From Mycolicibacterium litorale (GTDB lineage Bacteria > Actinomycetota > Actinomycetes > Mycobacteriales > Mycobacteriaceae), in assembly GCF_014218295.1 (NCBI RefSeq), contig NZ_AP023287.1, positions 2,232,001-2,296,000 on the forward strand: a stretch of 64,000 nucleotides of DNA. The letters run 5' to 3'. Below are positions 1-6,976 of this stretch, one piece after another. The position numbers and the translations under genes were made by a program. How positions within the stretch are numbered: the first letter of the stretch is position 1; each line of letters opens with the position of its first letter. The notes under the pieces were generated by a model. That model was not told where the DNA came from. It saw nothing but the letters and a program-made list of their open reading frames with translations, and made no database searches.

Positions 1-44
1 CGTCAACGCGATACCGAGACGTGATCGTTGCGCGCTGCCAGTGA

Positions 45-356
45 GTGGAGCGCCTCGGCGTCGCTCGACCACAAGCCGGTCGCGGCGCGGTGCGAAGCGG
101 AACCGCCTCGTGCCGCGTCCTGACGGGAGGTCTGCGCGACTTTCTGCCGATGCCCACGCAGATGGTGCTCGACAGGTTCCCGTCGATTGCACAGGCATAT
201 ATGAGCTTGCTCGAGCTATCGCACCGAACTCGCTATGACGTTAACAAGCTGGGACCGATGACGGTCCCCGGCGCGCAGATGCAATGGAAGTCGATCAAGA
301 CCTTCTGCGAGGGGCTCAATTCGACACGGGAGACGATCCCGACGCAGCAGCCGTAG
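45..356 (+). CDS. hypothetical protein, possibly only its C-terminal two thirds coding
   Basis: An open frame of 103 codons starts with GTG and ends in TAG. Its first third is rich in Arg, Gly and Ala and looks like non-coding translation. From about residue 32 it becomes protein-like, with aromatic and helical stretches such as DRFPSIAQAY and MQWKSIKTFCEG. The real start may be the ATG at 150 or another codon between. A different frame entering from the window edge stops at 44, directly before this GTG, so a truncated upstream gene may end there. Base composition is lower in GC than most of the window. The alpha-helical look could suit a small HEPN-like domain, but that is a guess and no catalytic motif is visible. 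It sits 19 bases before the next small gene on the same strand and could share its transcript. Confidence 0.4.
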   Translation: MERLGVARPQAGRGAVRSGTASCRVLTGGLRDFLPMPTQMVLDRFPSIAQAYMSLLELSHRTRYDVNKLGPMTVPGAQMQWKSIKTFCEGLNSTRETIPTQQP

Positions 357-375
357 CTCAGAATGGGAGAGAAGC

Positions 376-630
376 ATGGCGGAAGCCGATCAGGCTGATC
401 TTCAAGCATGGTGGAACAAACTCGCTGAGGATCAGCGACAGCGATTGCAGGATGCCGTGCTGACGTACCCGGCAGATCCGTCGATTTTGGAATTACTGAC
501 GTCGACCGGCTGCCCGATCAAAGACTCATGGGCGATGACGTCATGGACGTCGGCGCCGGAGAATCCGCCGGCAATCACCCTTCACGGCCCGCTGGCGGAG
601 TTCATCGAGGACCAGCTCGACGCCGAGTAG
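376..630 (+). CDS. hypothetical protein, 84 aa
   Basis: This is a short acidic protein starting at ATG, with a good ribosome binding site (GGGAGAG) ending five bases upstream. The N-terminal half is predicted helical, with Trp, Gln and Arg alternation (QAWWNKLAEDQRQRLQ). The C-terminus is acidic (FIEDQLDAE). No family is recognised. It follows the preceding small open frame by 19 bases, suggesting a two-gene operon, and converges with the minus-strand frame ending at 632, with only one base between. Its acidic, small character would fit an antidote or accessory protein of an accessory-region module, but nothing in the sequence proves this. Confidence 0.6.
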   Translation: MAEADQADLQAWWNKLAEDQRQRLQDAVLTYPADPSILELLTSTGCPIKDSWAMTSWTSAPENPPAITLHGPLAEFIEDQLDAE

Positions 631-631
631 C

Positions 632-1009
632 TCAGTCCTGCGGCGGTCGCGGTCGCTGCGTCTCTAGCTGCTTGACCGCCTCGTAGAGCGCCTTGATCAC
701 GAAGGTGGAGTTTACGACCTGGGGAGGTTTCGCCGCGTCCCACACGGCAGCAGAGAGGGGGAGATCGTCTCGACGTTCACCCCACGGATGCGGGCGTTCG
801 TGGGAGCCGTACTCGGTCTTCTGCACCATGTTCACGACGCTGAACGTACAGCCCATGGGGTTGGCGGTACTCGAACTGTCGTCTCGCCTCGTAGATGTGG
901 GTATCGGCACATGTTCGGCAAGAGTGCCCGTCTGAAAACTCTGATACAGCCCACCGACATCCTCCTCCTGATGAAATGGCCCCGTGGAGATGCTGACTGG
1001 GTTCGGCAT
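632..1009 (-). CDS. hypothetical protein, 125 aa, start uncertain
   Basis: The minus-strand frame encodes a protein with a convincing C-terminal half, including residues VVNSTFVIKALYEAVKQLE followed by a basic proline-rich tail. The first ATG at 1009 has no Shine-Dalgarno sequence and overlaps the divergently transcribed ATPase start by 26 bases. A strong purine-rich AGGAGGAGG lies inside the frame about 50 bases later, but the ATG beside it is out of frame, so the true start or an ancestral frameshift remains open. No domain is recognised. It is tail to tail with the 84-aa gene and head to head with the OLD-type nuclease gene, so it could be a small partner or regulator of that gene. That is context only. 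Confidence 0.42.
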   Translation of the reverse strand: MPNPVSISTGPFHQEEDVGGLYQSFQTGTLAEHVPIPTSTRRDDSSSTANPMGCTFSVVNMVQKTEYGSHERPHPWGERRDDLPLSAAVWDAAKPPQVVNSTFVIKALYEAVKQLETQRPRPPQD

Positions 1010-2720
1010 CAGGGGGTTCCGGAGCTTTCACGGACAAACGCAGTACGTGAGTCCGCTCTCGGATATCAACCTCATTGCGGGGCAGAACAACAGTGGGAAG
1101 TCAAACGTCCTACGTGTCGTGAAGGAACTGGCGGACCTCCGGAGAGCGGAACCGCAAGGGCTGGATGCTCCGCGCACTCCGAACCCACCGCCATTCGAGT
1201 TGGCGATCCGGCTAGGCCGACGCGACGACGTACTGGCAGACATGTGCGAGAAGCACCGCGTCACGTCGTCAGACATCATCGAGGCAGCCCGACGCGCTCT
1301 GGCGGCTCCTGCGGTCGACATCTTCCGAGACGGCGGAGTCTGGCTCCTATACACGGTCGCCGGCAGCATGGGCGGGCAGGGGCAGCTCAACCATTACCAA
1401 CAGGCCGACCAGTTGGCGCGTGACGCTGACGGAGCCCTATTCGCGAATCGCTATATACAGCAACGGATGTCAACATGGTCGAGCGACAGTCGGGAAAATG
1501 CGAGCGAGTTCCTGCGCCAGGTAGAGGCGGTTCTGCGAATCCCAACAGTTCGTTTCGTCGAGGCGTCAAGGCGGATCGGTGACCAACTTGACGGGGTCGC
1601 CATCATCGAGAAGCTCGCCGCTCTACGTGCGCCCCAATGGGAGGATGACGAGGACCGGGCCGGATTCGATGCGATCAACGAGTTTGTGCGTTCGGTGACC
1701 GACGATCCCTCCGCCACTTTGGAGATCCCCCACACGAGGGACCAACTAAACGTCCGTCGGGGGAACCTGCTACTGCCGTTGGATAACCTGGGCTCGGGTA
1801 TCGCACAGGTGATCATGCTCGCTGCGTATGCATCAATCGAGCAAAACACGCTCGTATGCATGGAAGAGCCTGAAGTGCATCTCCACCCGCTCCTACAGCG
1901 GAAACTGCTTCGCTACCTCAAGGAGCAGACCGACAACCAGTACATCATCGCCACGCATTCAGCACACATGCTCGATTCCGAAATCGCATCCGTCTTCCAC
2001 GCAACCTATACGGACGAAGGCACGCAAATTGAATTCGCAGGCAACCCATCGAAACTGAGCGCCATCTGCTACGACTTGGGGTATCGGCCCAGTGACCTAC
2101 TCCAGACCAACTGTGTTATCTGGGTCGAAGGACCCTCGGACAGAATTTACATCGCGCATTGGCTGAAACTTGCCAATCCCAATCTGCGCGAGGGGATTGA
2201 CTACTCGATCATGTTCTATGGCGGACGTCTGTTGAACCACCTGACGCCCAATGATCCGGACGTCGACGAGTTCATCAGCCTGCGGCGCCTGAACCGGCAC
2301 CTCGCTGTCGTGATGGACAGCGACAGGTCGACCAGGAACGGAGCGCTAAACCCCACTAAGCGGCGCATCAACAGGGAGATGGATGACCCAGGACTCGTCT
2401 GGGTGACCCAGGGCAGGACAATCGAGAACTACATCCCCATTGAAGTGCTAGGCCGCGTACTGCAGGGTCTGTACACCAAACCGCTTCTACCGAACCTCGA
2501 TAGATACTCAGACGCGCTACGCCCCAAAGCCCCCAGTGTGAAGGGGCCAGACAAGGTGAAGGTCGCCAGAGAGGTCGTTCGACGCTGGGAGTCGGGACTC
2601 GATTACCTAGACCTTCACCGAAGAATTGCCGAGTTGGCGTCTCTCATCGAATCCGCGAACGGGCATCAACCATCTATGTCCGCGACGAGGCTCAAGGCGA
2701 CGCCCGCCTTCAATGCGTGA
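984..2720 (+). CDS. OLD-family endonuclease: AAA/ABC-type ATPase fused to TOPRIM domain
   Basis: The 578-residue protein has an N-terminal RecF/SMC-like ATPase: Walker A GQNNSGKS at residues 33-40, a Walker B and ABC-type stretch MEEPEVHLHP from residue 293, and the switch IIATHS. It is followed by a TOPRIM domain: VIWVEGPSD with Glu near residue 382, and MDSD with Asp 445 and Asp 447. This order is that of OLD (overcoming lysogenization defect) nucleases, several of which act in phage defence, sometimes with a helicase partner as in Gabija. All TOPRIM acidic residues are present, so metal-dependent nuclease activity is plausible. The GTG start at 984 has no clear ribosome binding site; the ATG six bases later is an alternative. 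No UvrD-like helicase gene is adjacent, so this looks like a stand-alone class 1 OLD protein. GC is lower than in the backbone, suggesting horizontal transfer. Confidence 0.85.
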   Translation: MEMLTGFGIRGFRSFHGQTQYVSPLSDINLIAGQNNSGKSNVLRVVKELADLRRAEPQGLDAPRTPNPPPFELAIRLGRRDDVLADMCEKHRVTSSDIIEAARRALAAPAVDIFRDGGVWLLYTVAGSMGGQGQLNHYQQADQLARDADGALFANRYIQQRMSTWSSDSRENASEFLRQVEAVLRIPTVRFVEASRRIGDQLDGVAIIEKLAALRAPQWEDDEDRAGFDAINEFVRSVTDDPSATLEIPHTRDQLNVRRGNLLLPLDNLGSGIAQVIMLAAYASIEQNTLVCMEEPEVHLHPLLQRKLLRYLKEQTDNQYIIATHSAHMLDSEIASVFHATYTDEGTQIEFAGNPSKLSAICYDLGYRPSDLLQTNCVIWVEGPSDRIYIAHWLKLANPNLREGIDYSIMFYGGRLLNHLTPNDPDVDEFISLRRLNRHLAVVMDSDRSTRNGALNPTKRRINREMDDPGLVWVTQGRTIENYIPIEVLGRVLQGLYTKPLLPNLDRYSDALRPKAPSVKGPDKVKVAREVVRRWESGLDYLDLHRRIAELASLIESANGHQPSMSATRLKATPAFNA

Positions 2721-2766
2721 TCTCCCAGGCGGCCAATAGCTCGGGTTAAGCCACGGCACCCGCCAC

Positions 2767-3417
2767 TCAGCGCGTAGGGGTGGTTGGTGGCACTATGGGT
2801 GGTTCGGGCGGAAGCTGCCCTGCCGGCAGGTCGAGAACCGACTGCATCAGGAAGCAGTCGCCGGTGATGTCCAGTATCGCGGCCTTGCTTTGCATCAGCT
2901 CGAATTCGTAGCCGTTGCCTTGGATGTTGAAGTCCCGTTTGGAGTCCTCGTTGAACAGACACGATTCCTCAGTAGCCCCGTACTGCGCCGCTTCTTGGCG
3001 CACGATGTCGGCGGCTTTGGAGAACTCGTCTGCCGCGAATGGCCGGCCGAAATCAACGCTGTCACTGATGGGCCGCCCGGCGATGTCTCCGGTGAGCTGC
3101 TCGCAGGGAAGTCCGTTTGCGTTGACGTTCTGGACATTTGGGTCCTGCGTGAATTGCCACGTCTGCCCGGGGACGGCGGCAACGATGCGGTCGGCAATGA
3201 CTCTCGCAGTATTGGTGAGGCGTTGCCGCGCGTCTTCATAGGAGCCCTTGTTGCGCATGCTGTCGATGAGTTGCACCTGCTCGTCCCCCTTCACGGTCTT
3301 CGACTCGTACGGATTCTCATTCAAAGAGCACCCGCCGATCAGCAACGAGGAACTCAGCAGGGCAGTCAGTGCGATGCGCTGGCCGCGCTTTGCCCAAACG
3401 CGCTGTGCAGTCACCAT
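2767..3417 (-). CDS. LppA-like lipoprotein
   Basis: This is a 216-aa exported lipoprotein. The N-terminus has a basic region (RVWAKRGQR), a hydrophobic core and a lipobox ending LIGGC with the modified Cys at residue 30. The mature part has the character of the mycobacterial LppA/LppB family, with Cys pairs and a C-terminal proline-rich tail. Its ATG overlaps the stop of the upstream frame (3411) by seven bases, so translation is probably coupled. In M. tuberculosis, as I recall, lppA and lppB follow Rv2542, and the arrangement here is similar. Its role is unknown; it should sit on the outer face of the plasma membrane. It converges with the OLD nuclease gene, 46 bases apart. Confidence 0.75.
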   Translation of the reverse strand: MVTAQRVWAKRGQRIALTALLSSSLLIGGCSLNENPYESKTVKGDEQVQLIDSMRNKGSYEDARQRLTNTARVIADRIVAAVPGQTWQFTQDPNVQNVNANGLPCEQLTGDIAGRPISDSVDFGRPFAADEFSKAADIVRQEAAQYGATEESCLFNEDSKRDFNIQGNGYEFELMQSKAAILDITGDCFLMQSVLDLPAGQLPPEPPIVPPTTPTR

Positions 3418-3819
3418 GTCAGGGGAGTCTCCTTGACGGCGAGATCCGACCGGTTCAGCAGAATTGTCGCCAAGTTGTAGCCGGTCATACGTTCTTGCGC
3501 GTCACGCCCATACTCTGCGTGGCCCGAAGCCCCAATCTTGGGACCGTCTCCTGGAATGGGGGTGTCGCCTCCGTCGGCCTCCAGATGCGGGAAGCGGAAG
3601 CGGAGGTCGCCGTTTTCGTTGATCACGTCGTTGGGGTTTGATCCCCATCCGCTGGAGCACCACCACGCAGTTGGGGTCCTGGCGGTCGTCGTTGTAGAAC
3701 ACGCCGTCGATCCACTGGGACCACACTGTCTGGGCCCATTCTCCGCGATCCTGCTCGGGCAGATCGGGGAGCTTGGCCAGGTCGTTGAGGAAGTCTTGGG
3801 TGCTGTCGTAGCCGCTCAT
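3411..3819 (-). pseudogene. Rv2542-like conserved protein, interrupted by a frameshift
   Basis: Reading starts at ATG 3819 (MSGYDSTQDFLNDLAKLPDL) and continues in good protein-like sequence to residue about 62 (QRMGIKP). The same frame then turns into Arg/Pro-rich nonsense. One frame away, a protein-like sequence starts at the same place (NDVINENGDLRFRFPH) and runs to a stop at 3411 (ASGHAEYGRDAQERMTGYN). The switch falls at a run of four C (AAACCCCAACG on the minus strand, around 3632-3636). Removing one C would join both halves into one protein of about 135 aa. It is therefore a recent frameshift, a sequencing error or a +1 recoding site. The C-terminal half resembles proteins that precede LppA genes in mycobacteria. 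The start overlaps the preceding gene's ancestral stop in an ATGA. Confidence 0.6.
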
Positions 3820-4135
3820 CGAACACCCCCACTGGGTACGCGAGTTGCGTACCCCATGATTCAGCGAGGTCCGCTGCGGCATTCAGCGCAGCAGCCACCG
3901 CTCGTGCCGCTTCCGTGCTGATTGGTTCCAGATCTAGGTACACGGCGGGCGCATCACCGTCATCGAGGCACATCGAACCATCTGCGAGTTGGATACCCAC
4001 AACCCGGATTGAAGGGCTGGCGTAGAGCAGGTTCGACCACAGGCACCGATAAGTGGGGTACTCCCCGGTCGGGTCGACCTCCCACTTGTCGACCATGTCA
4101 GGGTCGGAATTCGGCGGAAGTGCAATGGCGCTCAT
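3623..4135 (-). CDS. small conserved mycobacterial protein, 3' end probably frameshifted
   Basis: From ATG 4135 the product is protein-like for about 105 residues (YRCLWSNLLYASPSIRVVGI, then QLADGSMCLDDG, then a helical LNAAADLAESW). It is a clear paralogue of the next gene upstream, which shares the pattern YR-I/L-QLADG-DD/SDEL-AAALL-AAEL. That paralogue stops a few residues after its terminal helix. Here the frame instead runs on for about 64 Arg/Pro-rich residues into the following gene. The expected stop is present one frame away, as CGATGA overlapping the next ATG at 3819, exactly as at the 4132-4135 junction. A one-base loss in a G run near 3833-3853 would explain it. The start overlaps the upstream stop in ATGA. 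Function unknown; probably cytoplasmic. Confidence 0.55.
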   Translation of the reverse strand: MSAIALPPNSDPDMVDKWEVDPTGEYPTYRCLWSNLLYASPSIRVVGIQLADGSMCLDDGDAPAVYLDLEPISTEAARAVAAALNAAADLAESWGTQLAYPVGVFDERLRQHPRLPQRPGQAPRSARAGSRRMGPDSVVPVDRRRVLQRRPPGPQLRGGAPADGDQTPTT

Positions 4136-4464
4136 CGCTGCACCCACCCGTCCAGCTCGGCGGCGCATTCCAACAAGGCGGCTGCGAGTTCGCGGGCCTG
4201 GTCGCTGTTCAGCTTGCTTAGGCAGTCGCGGTCACCTTGGCAGACGTAGATCCCGGGGGACAACTCGTCGCTGTCCTCGAGGGTGCCGTCCGCGAGTTGG
4301 GTGACTGCGGAGTAGACCGTGGCGTCGTGATCGGTGATGTGGCGGTCGGCCCCGTAGATCGCACGGTAGGGCTGCTGGCCCTCGATGTGGTCCTCCCATT
4401 GGCAGACAAGATCTGCGCCGGCTGGGGGAGTGATGGACGGAAGTGTTGCGCTGTTTTCGCGCAT
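4132..4464 (-). CDS. small conserved mycobacterial protein (paralogue of the downstream gene)
   Basis: The 110-aa protein starts at ATG 4464, chosen because GAGGAG lies nine bases upstream. The longer frame to 4599 lacks such support. The sequence holds a predicted beta region (QQPYRAIYGADRHIT, VTQLADGTLEDSDEL) and a C-terminal helix (ARELAAALLECAAELDGW). It is the first gene of a minus-strand cassette: this gene, its paralogue, the Rv2542-like frame and the LppA-like lipoprotein, all linked by ATGA-type overlaps. The function is not known. The tight coupling implies that the products act together, perhaps with the lipoprotein at the membrane. Confidence 0.65.
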   Translation of the reverse strand: MRENSATLPSITPPAGADLVCQWEDHIEGQQPYRAIYGADRHITDHDATVYSAVTQLADGTLEDSDELSPGIYVCQGDRDCLSKLNSDQARELAAALLECAAELDGWVQR

Positions 4465-4967
4465 GGAGGTACTCTCCTCTTGGTTATACGCTTCAGCCCC
4501 TGGCAGGGGGCTCAATGGGTGTGAGAAGTTCCGAAGGCGGTTCCCTGGCAGGGGAGCCGCCTTCAGTCTTTTGGGCGTCCAGCTGGCAGGCTGCGGCACT
4601 CAAAAATGCGTAGACGACAGAAAGCCGTGGACAGGTCGTCCACGACTCTTCTGGGGGGGTTCTGGTGGGCCGCGCGGCCCGAATGGTGGCGTCATGGCAG
4701 CGACGCCTTGATGAGCGGCAGGTGGCCGAACTCGGTGCAATGGGCGTACACGTCGAGAACTGCGGAACCGCGGAACCAGCGGCGCGCTCCGCGCCATCCG
4801 CAAGTGCAGATTCCACGGCGATTGAGGGCAGACCCCGAGACGAGGGCCTGGGGAGAGGACATGTGCGTAGCGACCCCCTCATTGGGTGGGTTGCTAGCTC
4901 ACGACTGAGACCAGTTCACAGGTAGTTCACACGACCTGCGTTTCGCGAGGTTATCGCTGGTAAAACG
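4465..4967. other. gene-free stretch between the accessory cassette and the tRNA cluster
   Basis: About 500 bases hold no convincing gene. The plus frame 4665-4925 begins in a mildly protein-like way but has no ribosome binding site and turns Arg/Ala-rich. Two hairpins are visible: 4533-4564 with arms GAAGGCGG/CCGCCTTC followed by CTTTT on the plus strand, and 4626-4644 with arms CGTGGAC/GTCCACG. A 14-base palindrome lies at 4667-4680. The promoter of the minus-strand cassette should lie in its left part. The right edge is the 3' end of tRNA-Val, a usual integration point for mobile elements. No integrase or obvious repeat of the tRNA end was found. Confidence 0.5.
4533..4564 (+). terminator. 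hairpin followed by CTTTT, terminator-like
   Basis: An eight-base perfect stem, GAAGGCGG with CCGCCTTC, is extended inside by CCC/GGG around TGGCAG. It is followed on the plus strand by AGTCTTTT. There is no plus-strand gene immediately before it, so it may end antisense transcription or read-through, or belong to a lost gene. Confidence 0.4.
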
Positions 4968-5042
4968 TGGTGCGCGATACTGGGATTGAACCAGTGACCT
5001 CTTCCGTGTCAGGGAAGCGCTCTCCCGCTGAGCTAATCGCGC
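4968..5042 (-). tRNA. tRNA-Val (anticodon GAC)
   Basis: The minus strand folds as a tRNA. The acceptor stem is GCGCGAU/AUCGCGC with discriminator A. The D arm is UAGCUCAGCGGGAGAGC, the anticodon loop has GAC, and the T arm contains GGUUCAAUC. CCA is encoded (4968-4970), unlike in the three neighbouring tRNA genes. The 3' end faces the accessory block 1-4967, making it a candidate attachment site. Confidence 0.95.
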
Positions 5043-5058
5043 CGGGGTCCTACATCGG

Positions 5059-5129
5059 AGGTGGAGACGGGAATCGAACCCGTGTGCACGGCTTTGCAGG
5101 CCGTTGCCTCACCACTCGGCCACTCCACC
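5059..5129 (-). tRNA. tRNA-Cys (anticodon GCA)
   Basis: The acceptor stem is GGUGGAG/CUCCACC with discriminator U, as usual for tRNA-Cys. The anticodon loop is CUGCAAA and the T arm contains GGUUCGAUUCC. CCA is not encoded. It lies between tRNA-Gly and tRNA-Val on the same strand, so all three are probably one transcript. Confidence 0.95.
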
Positions 5130-5155
5130 GCTGGGGTTGATGCCTTTGCACCTCG

Positions 5156-5228
5156 AGCGGATGACGGGATTCGAACCCGCGACCCTCACCTTGGCAAGGT
5201 GATGCGCTACCAACTGCGCTACATCCGC
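5156..5228 (-). tRNA. tRNA-Gly (anticodon GCC)
   Basis: The acceptor stem is GCGGAUG/CAUCCGC, the D arm is UAGCGCAGUUGGUAGCGC, the anticodon loop is UUGCCAA and the T arm contains GGUUCGAAUCC. It is the first gene of the minus-strand Gly-Cys-Val tRNA cluster, an order known from other mycobacteria. Confidence 0.95.
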
Positions 5229-5491
5229 GTGCTTCGAGCGAGATCGTCGCCCGTTGCGATGCAGAACGATAGTGCACGCATGCCTGACCACACAAATCCC
5301 TTCGGCCGCACTGGTCCCGCGGCCGGTCAGCGCGCCGATTCCGGCACCCGGGTCGTCGCCGTGGCGCGGCCGCGACCGTGGTGCACAAGTCGACGGCAGC
5401 GACGGAAGTGAGCAGCGGATTCCAGCCTGGCGGCTCGCGCGTGCTAGTCTTCGACGTCGTTCGGCCCGCTCGTTGGGGTCGATCCCACCAG

Positions 5492-5563
5492 GTCTCGTAG
5501 CTCAGTGGGAGAGCGTCCGCCTCACACGCGGAAGGTCGCTGGTTCGAACCCAGCCGGGACCAC
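5492..5563 (+). tRNA. tRNA-Val (anticodon CAC)
   Basis: The acceptor stem is GGUCUCG/CGGGACC with one U-G pair. The D arm is UAGCUCAGUGGGAGAGC, the anticodon loop reads CUCACAC with anticodon CAC, and the T arm contains GGUUCGAACCC. CCA is not encoded. It is transcribed divergently from the other three tRNA genes. The 263 bases between hold only promoter material. Confidence 0.95.
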
Positions 5564-5607
5564 CCTCGGTCGCCGTGCGGCTCGTGACGTCGCACTACCA
5601 TTTCCCG

Positions 5608-6141
5608 ATGCGAGATCCTGCCGCTGACGTTTCCGTCGACGAATCGCCGGACGTCCCGATCACCCACGTCGTGTCCGTGCTGCGTGAGCGGCTGTACGGC
5701 GCCATCTCCTGCCTCGCCACGCTCGCGGTACTGGCTCGGTACACCGCAGAGGACACCAGCGGATGGGTGCGCGTCCTGGACGTCGGCATATCCGCCGGAG
5801 GGTTGTGGGCGGCGAGCCTGCTCGCCGAGTACATCGCGCACCTCGGTGCTCAGGGACATGCGCCGCGGGGCAGGGACGCGCTGCGGATGCTGCAGTCCTC
5901 GGGTCAGATCCTGCAGGCGGCCGCCATCCCGGTTCTCATCCTGGGCGTGGGCGCGGTCGGGTGGCTGGCCACGTCGACTGCGTTGTGGATCGCCTCGTGG
6001 TTCCTGGTCATCGAACTCGGTTTCATCACCTGGCTGGCGGTGCGGCGGGCCGATATGCGTTGGTGGCAGCGCATCATCGCCGTGACGGTGCTGGCCGCAG
6101 CGGGCGCTGCCGTCGTGATCGTGAAGATGGTGGCGCACTAG
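5608..6141 (+). CDS. hypothetical membrane protein, 177 aa
   Basis: ATG 5608 follows tRNA-Val(CAC) by 44 bases. An acidic N-terminal segment (about 20 residues) is followed by about five hydrophobic spans: SCLATLAVLARYTA, VGISAGGLWAASLLAEYI, AAIPVLILGVGAVGWLA, WIASWFLVIELGFITWLA and VTVLAAAGAAVVIV. Basic loops (RRADMRWWQR) suggest a cytoplasmic side. No family is recognised; small conserved membrane proteins of this kind are common in mycobacteria. No ribosome binding site stands out, so a leaderless or alternative start is possible. It is not obviously in an operon with the next gene, which starts 93 bases on. Confidence 0.75.
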   Translation: MRDPAADVSVDESPDVPITHVVSVLRERLYGAISCLATLAVLARYTAEDTSGWVRVLDVGISAGGLWAASLLAEYIAHLGAQGHAPRGRDALRMLQSSGQILQAAAIPVLILGVGAVGWLATSTALWIASWFLVIELGFITWLAVRRADMRWWQRIIAVTVLAAAGAAVVIVKMVAH

Positions 6142-6234
6142 CGAAAGCGAAACAGCTATTTGTGAATGCAATTTGTTGGCAACGCTTCTGCAACCGAACA
6201 CCGCTTGGGGATTGCCGGCAGTTACGATGCGGAC

Positions 6235-6825
6235 ATGCCCGAATCGACCGCCGATGATGCGGCCTCAACATCTGACACACCCACGTCCCGCTCGGGATCG
6301 ACGACCACGCGGCACGGTAATCCCGCGCCGCGGCAACGACATTCGATCCTCTCGATCGCCGCGCTGGTGCTGTCCGTGATCGCGGTCTGCCTCGCCGCAT
6401 ATGCGGCGCTGAAGCCGGCGGAACCCGCACCGAGCGAAGAGGGAAATTCCGCTCAGTCCGCCGATTCCGCGCAGCAACCCGAAGACGCAAAGGCGACGAT
6501 CTGCTCTGCCGTCGAAACCGTCCGCAAAGGCGTGACGATGAATACGAATCTCACCGTGCCCGGCGGGCCGGCCGATGTTGCGGGCAACCTGGCCGTCGCC
6601 GCAAACGCGCGGCTCTCGTTGTCGGAGGGTGGGCAGTATCTGCTCGCTCGTCTCAGCCCGTCCACGCCGTCCGAATTGCACGATGCGGTCGAGCGTTTCG
6701 CGAACGTGCTGATGGATATCGGCGCGAATGCCACTGCGGGCCTGCCGATTTCGGACCCGGCCCAGGCGGCCCGATTGCGTGATGCTGACGCGATGAGCCA
6801 GTCGATCACCGGTCTGTGCGCCTGA
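6235..6825 (+). CDS. membrane-anchored hypothetical protein, 196 aa
   Basis: The start is taken at ATG 6235 (MPESTADDAAS), where protein-like sequence begins; the frame is open upstream to 6166. A hydrophilic Ser/Thr-rich cytoplasmic N-terminus of about 40 residues is followed by one membrane span (ILSIAALVLSVIAVCLAAYA) and an extracytoplasmic domain of about 125 residues with two Cys (ICSAVETV near the start and LCA at the end), which could form a disulphide. The domain is Ala-rich and helical (NLAVAANARLSLSEGGQYLL). It resembles the single-pass, Mce-associated or conserved hypothetical proteins common in mycobacteria. Function unknown. It converges with the PGRS-like gene, with a strong hairpin between them. 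Confidence 0.75.
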   Translation: MPESTADDAASTSDTPTSRSGSTTTRHGNPAPRQRHSILSIAALVLSVIAVCLAAYAALKPAEPAPSEEGNSAQSADSAQQPEDAKATICSAVETVRKGVTMNTNLTVPGGPADVAGNLAVAANARLSLSEGGQYLLARLSPSTPSELHDAVERFANVLMDIGANATAGLPISDPAQAARLRDADAMSQSITGLCA

Positions 6826-6924
6826 CGGTGTTCGCCGCCACGCCCCGGGCCACCGCGGTTCGCCGAACGTGCGTCCACGGCGAAAGTCCGGCGGCCAATT
6901 TTTCGCAACACCCGATAGACGAAA

Positions 6925-6951
6925 GTCCCCGGGGCTCGGCGCCCCGGGGAC
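6925..6951. terminator. bidirectional hairpin terminator between convergent genes
   Basis: An 11-base perfect stem (GTCCCCGGGGC / GCCCCGGGGAC) closes a five-base loop between the stops at 6825 (plus) and 6977 (minus). On the minus strand it is followed by TTTC. Its position and stability make it the likely terminator for both genes. Confidence 0.75.
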
Positions 6952-6976
6952 CGTCGTGTCGCCTCAGCGACGGGGG

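Noticed and set aside
354..371. TAGCTCAGAATGGGAGAG resembling a tRNA D arm before the 84-aa gene
   Set aside because: No anticodon arm or T arm (GGTTCGAATCC type) follows, and GGGAGAG works as the ribosome binding site of the gene at 376.
4667..4680. 14-base palindrome GGGCCGCGCGGCCC
   Set aside because: Built only of G and C in GC-rich DNA with no gene-linked position; could easily arise by chance.
4665..4925. 86-codon plus frame in the gene-free stretch
   Set aside because: No ribosome binding site and the second half is Arg/Ser/Ala noise; the start is only mildly protein-like.
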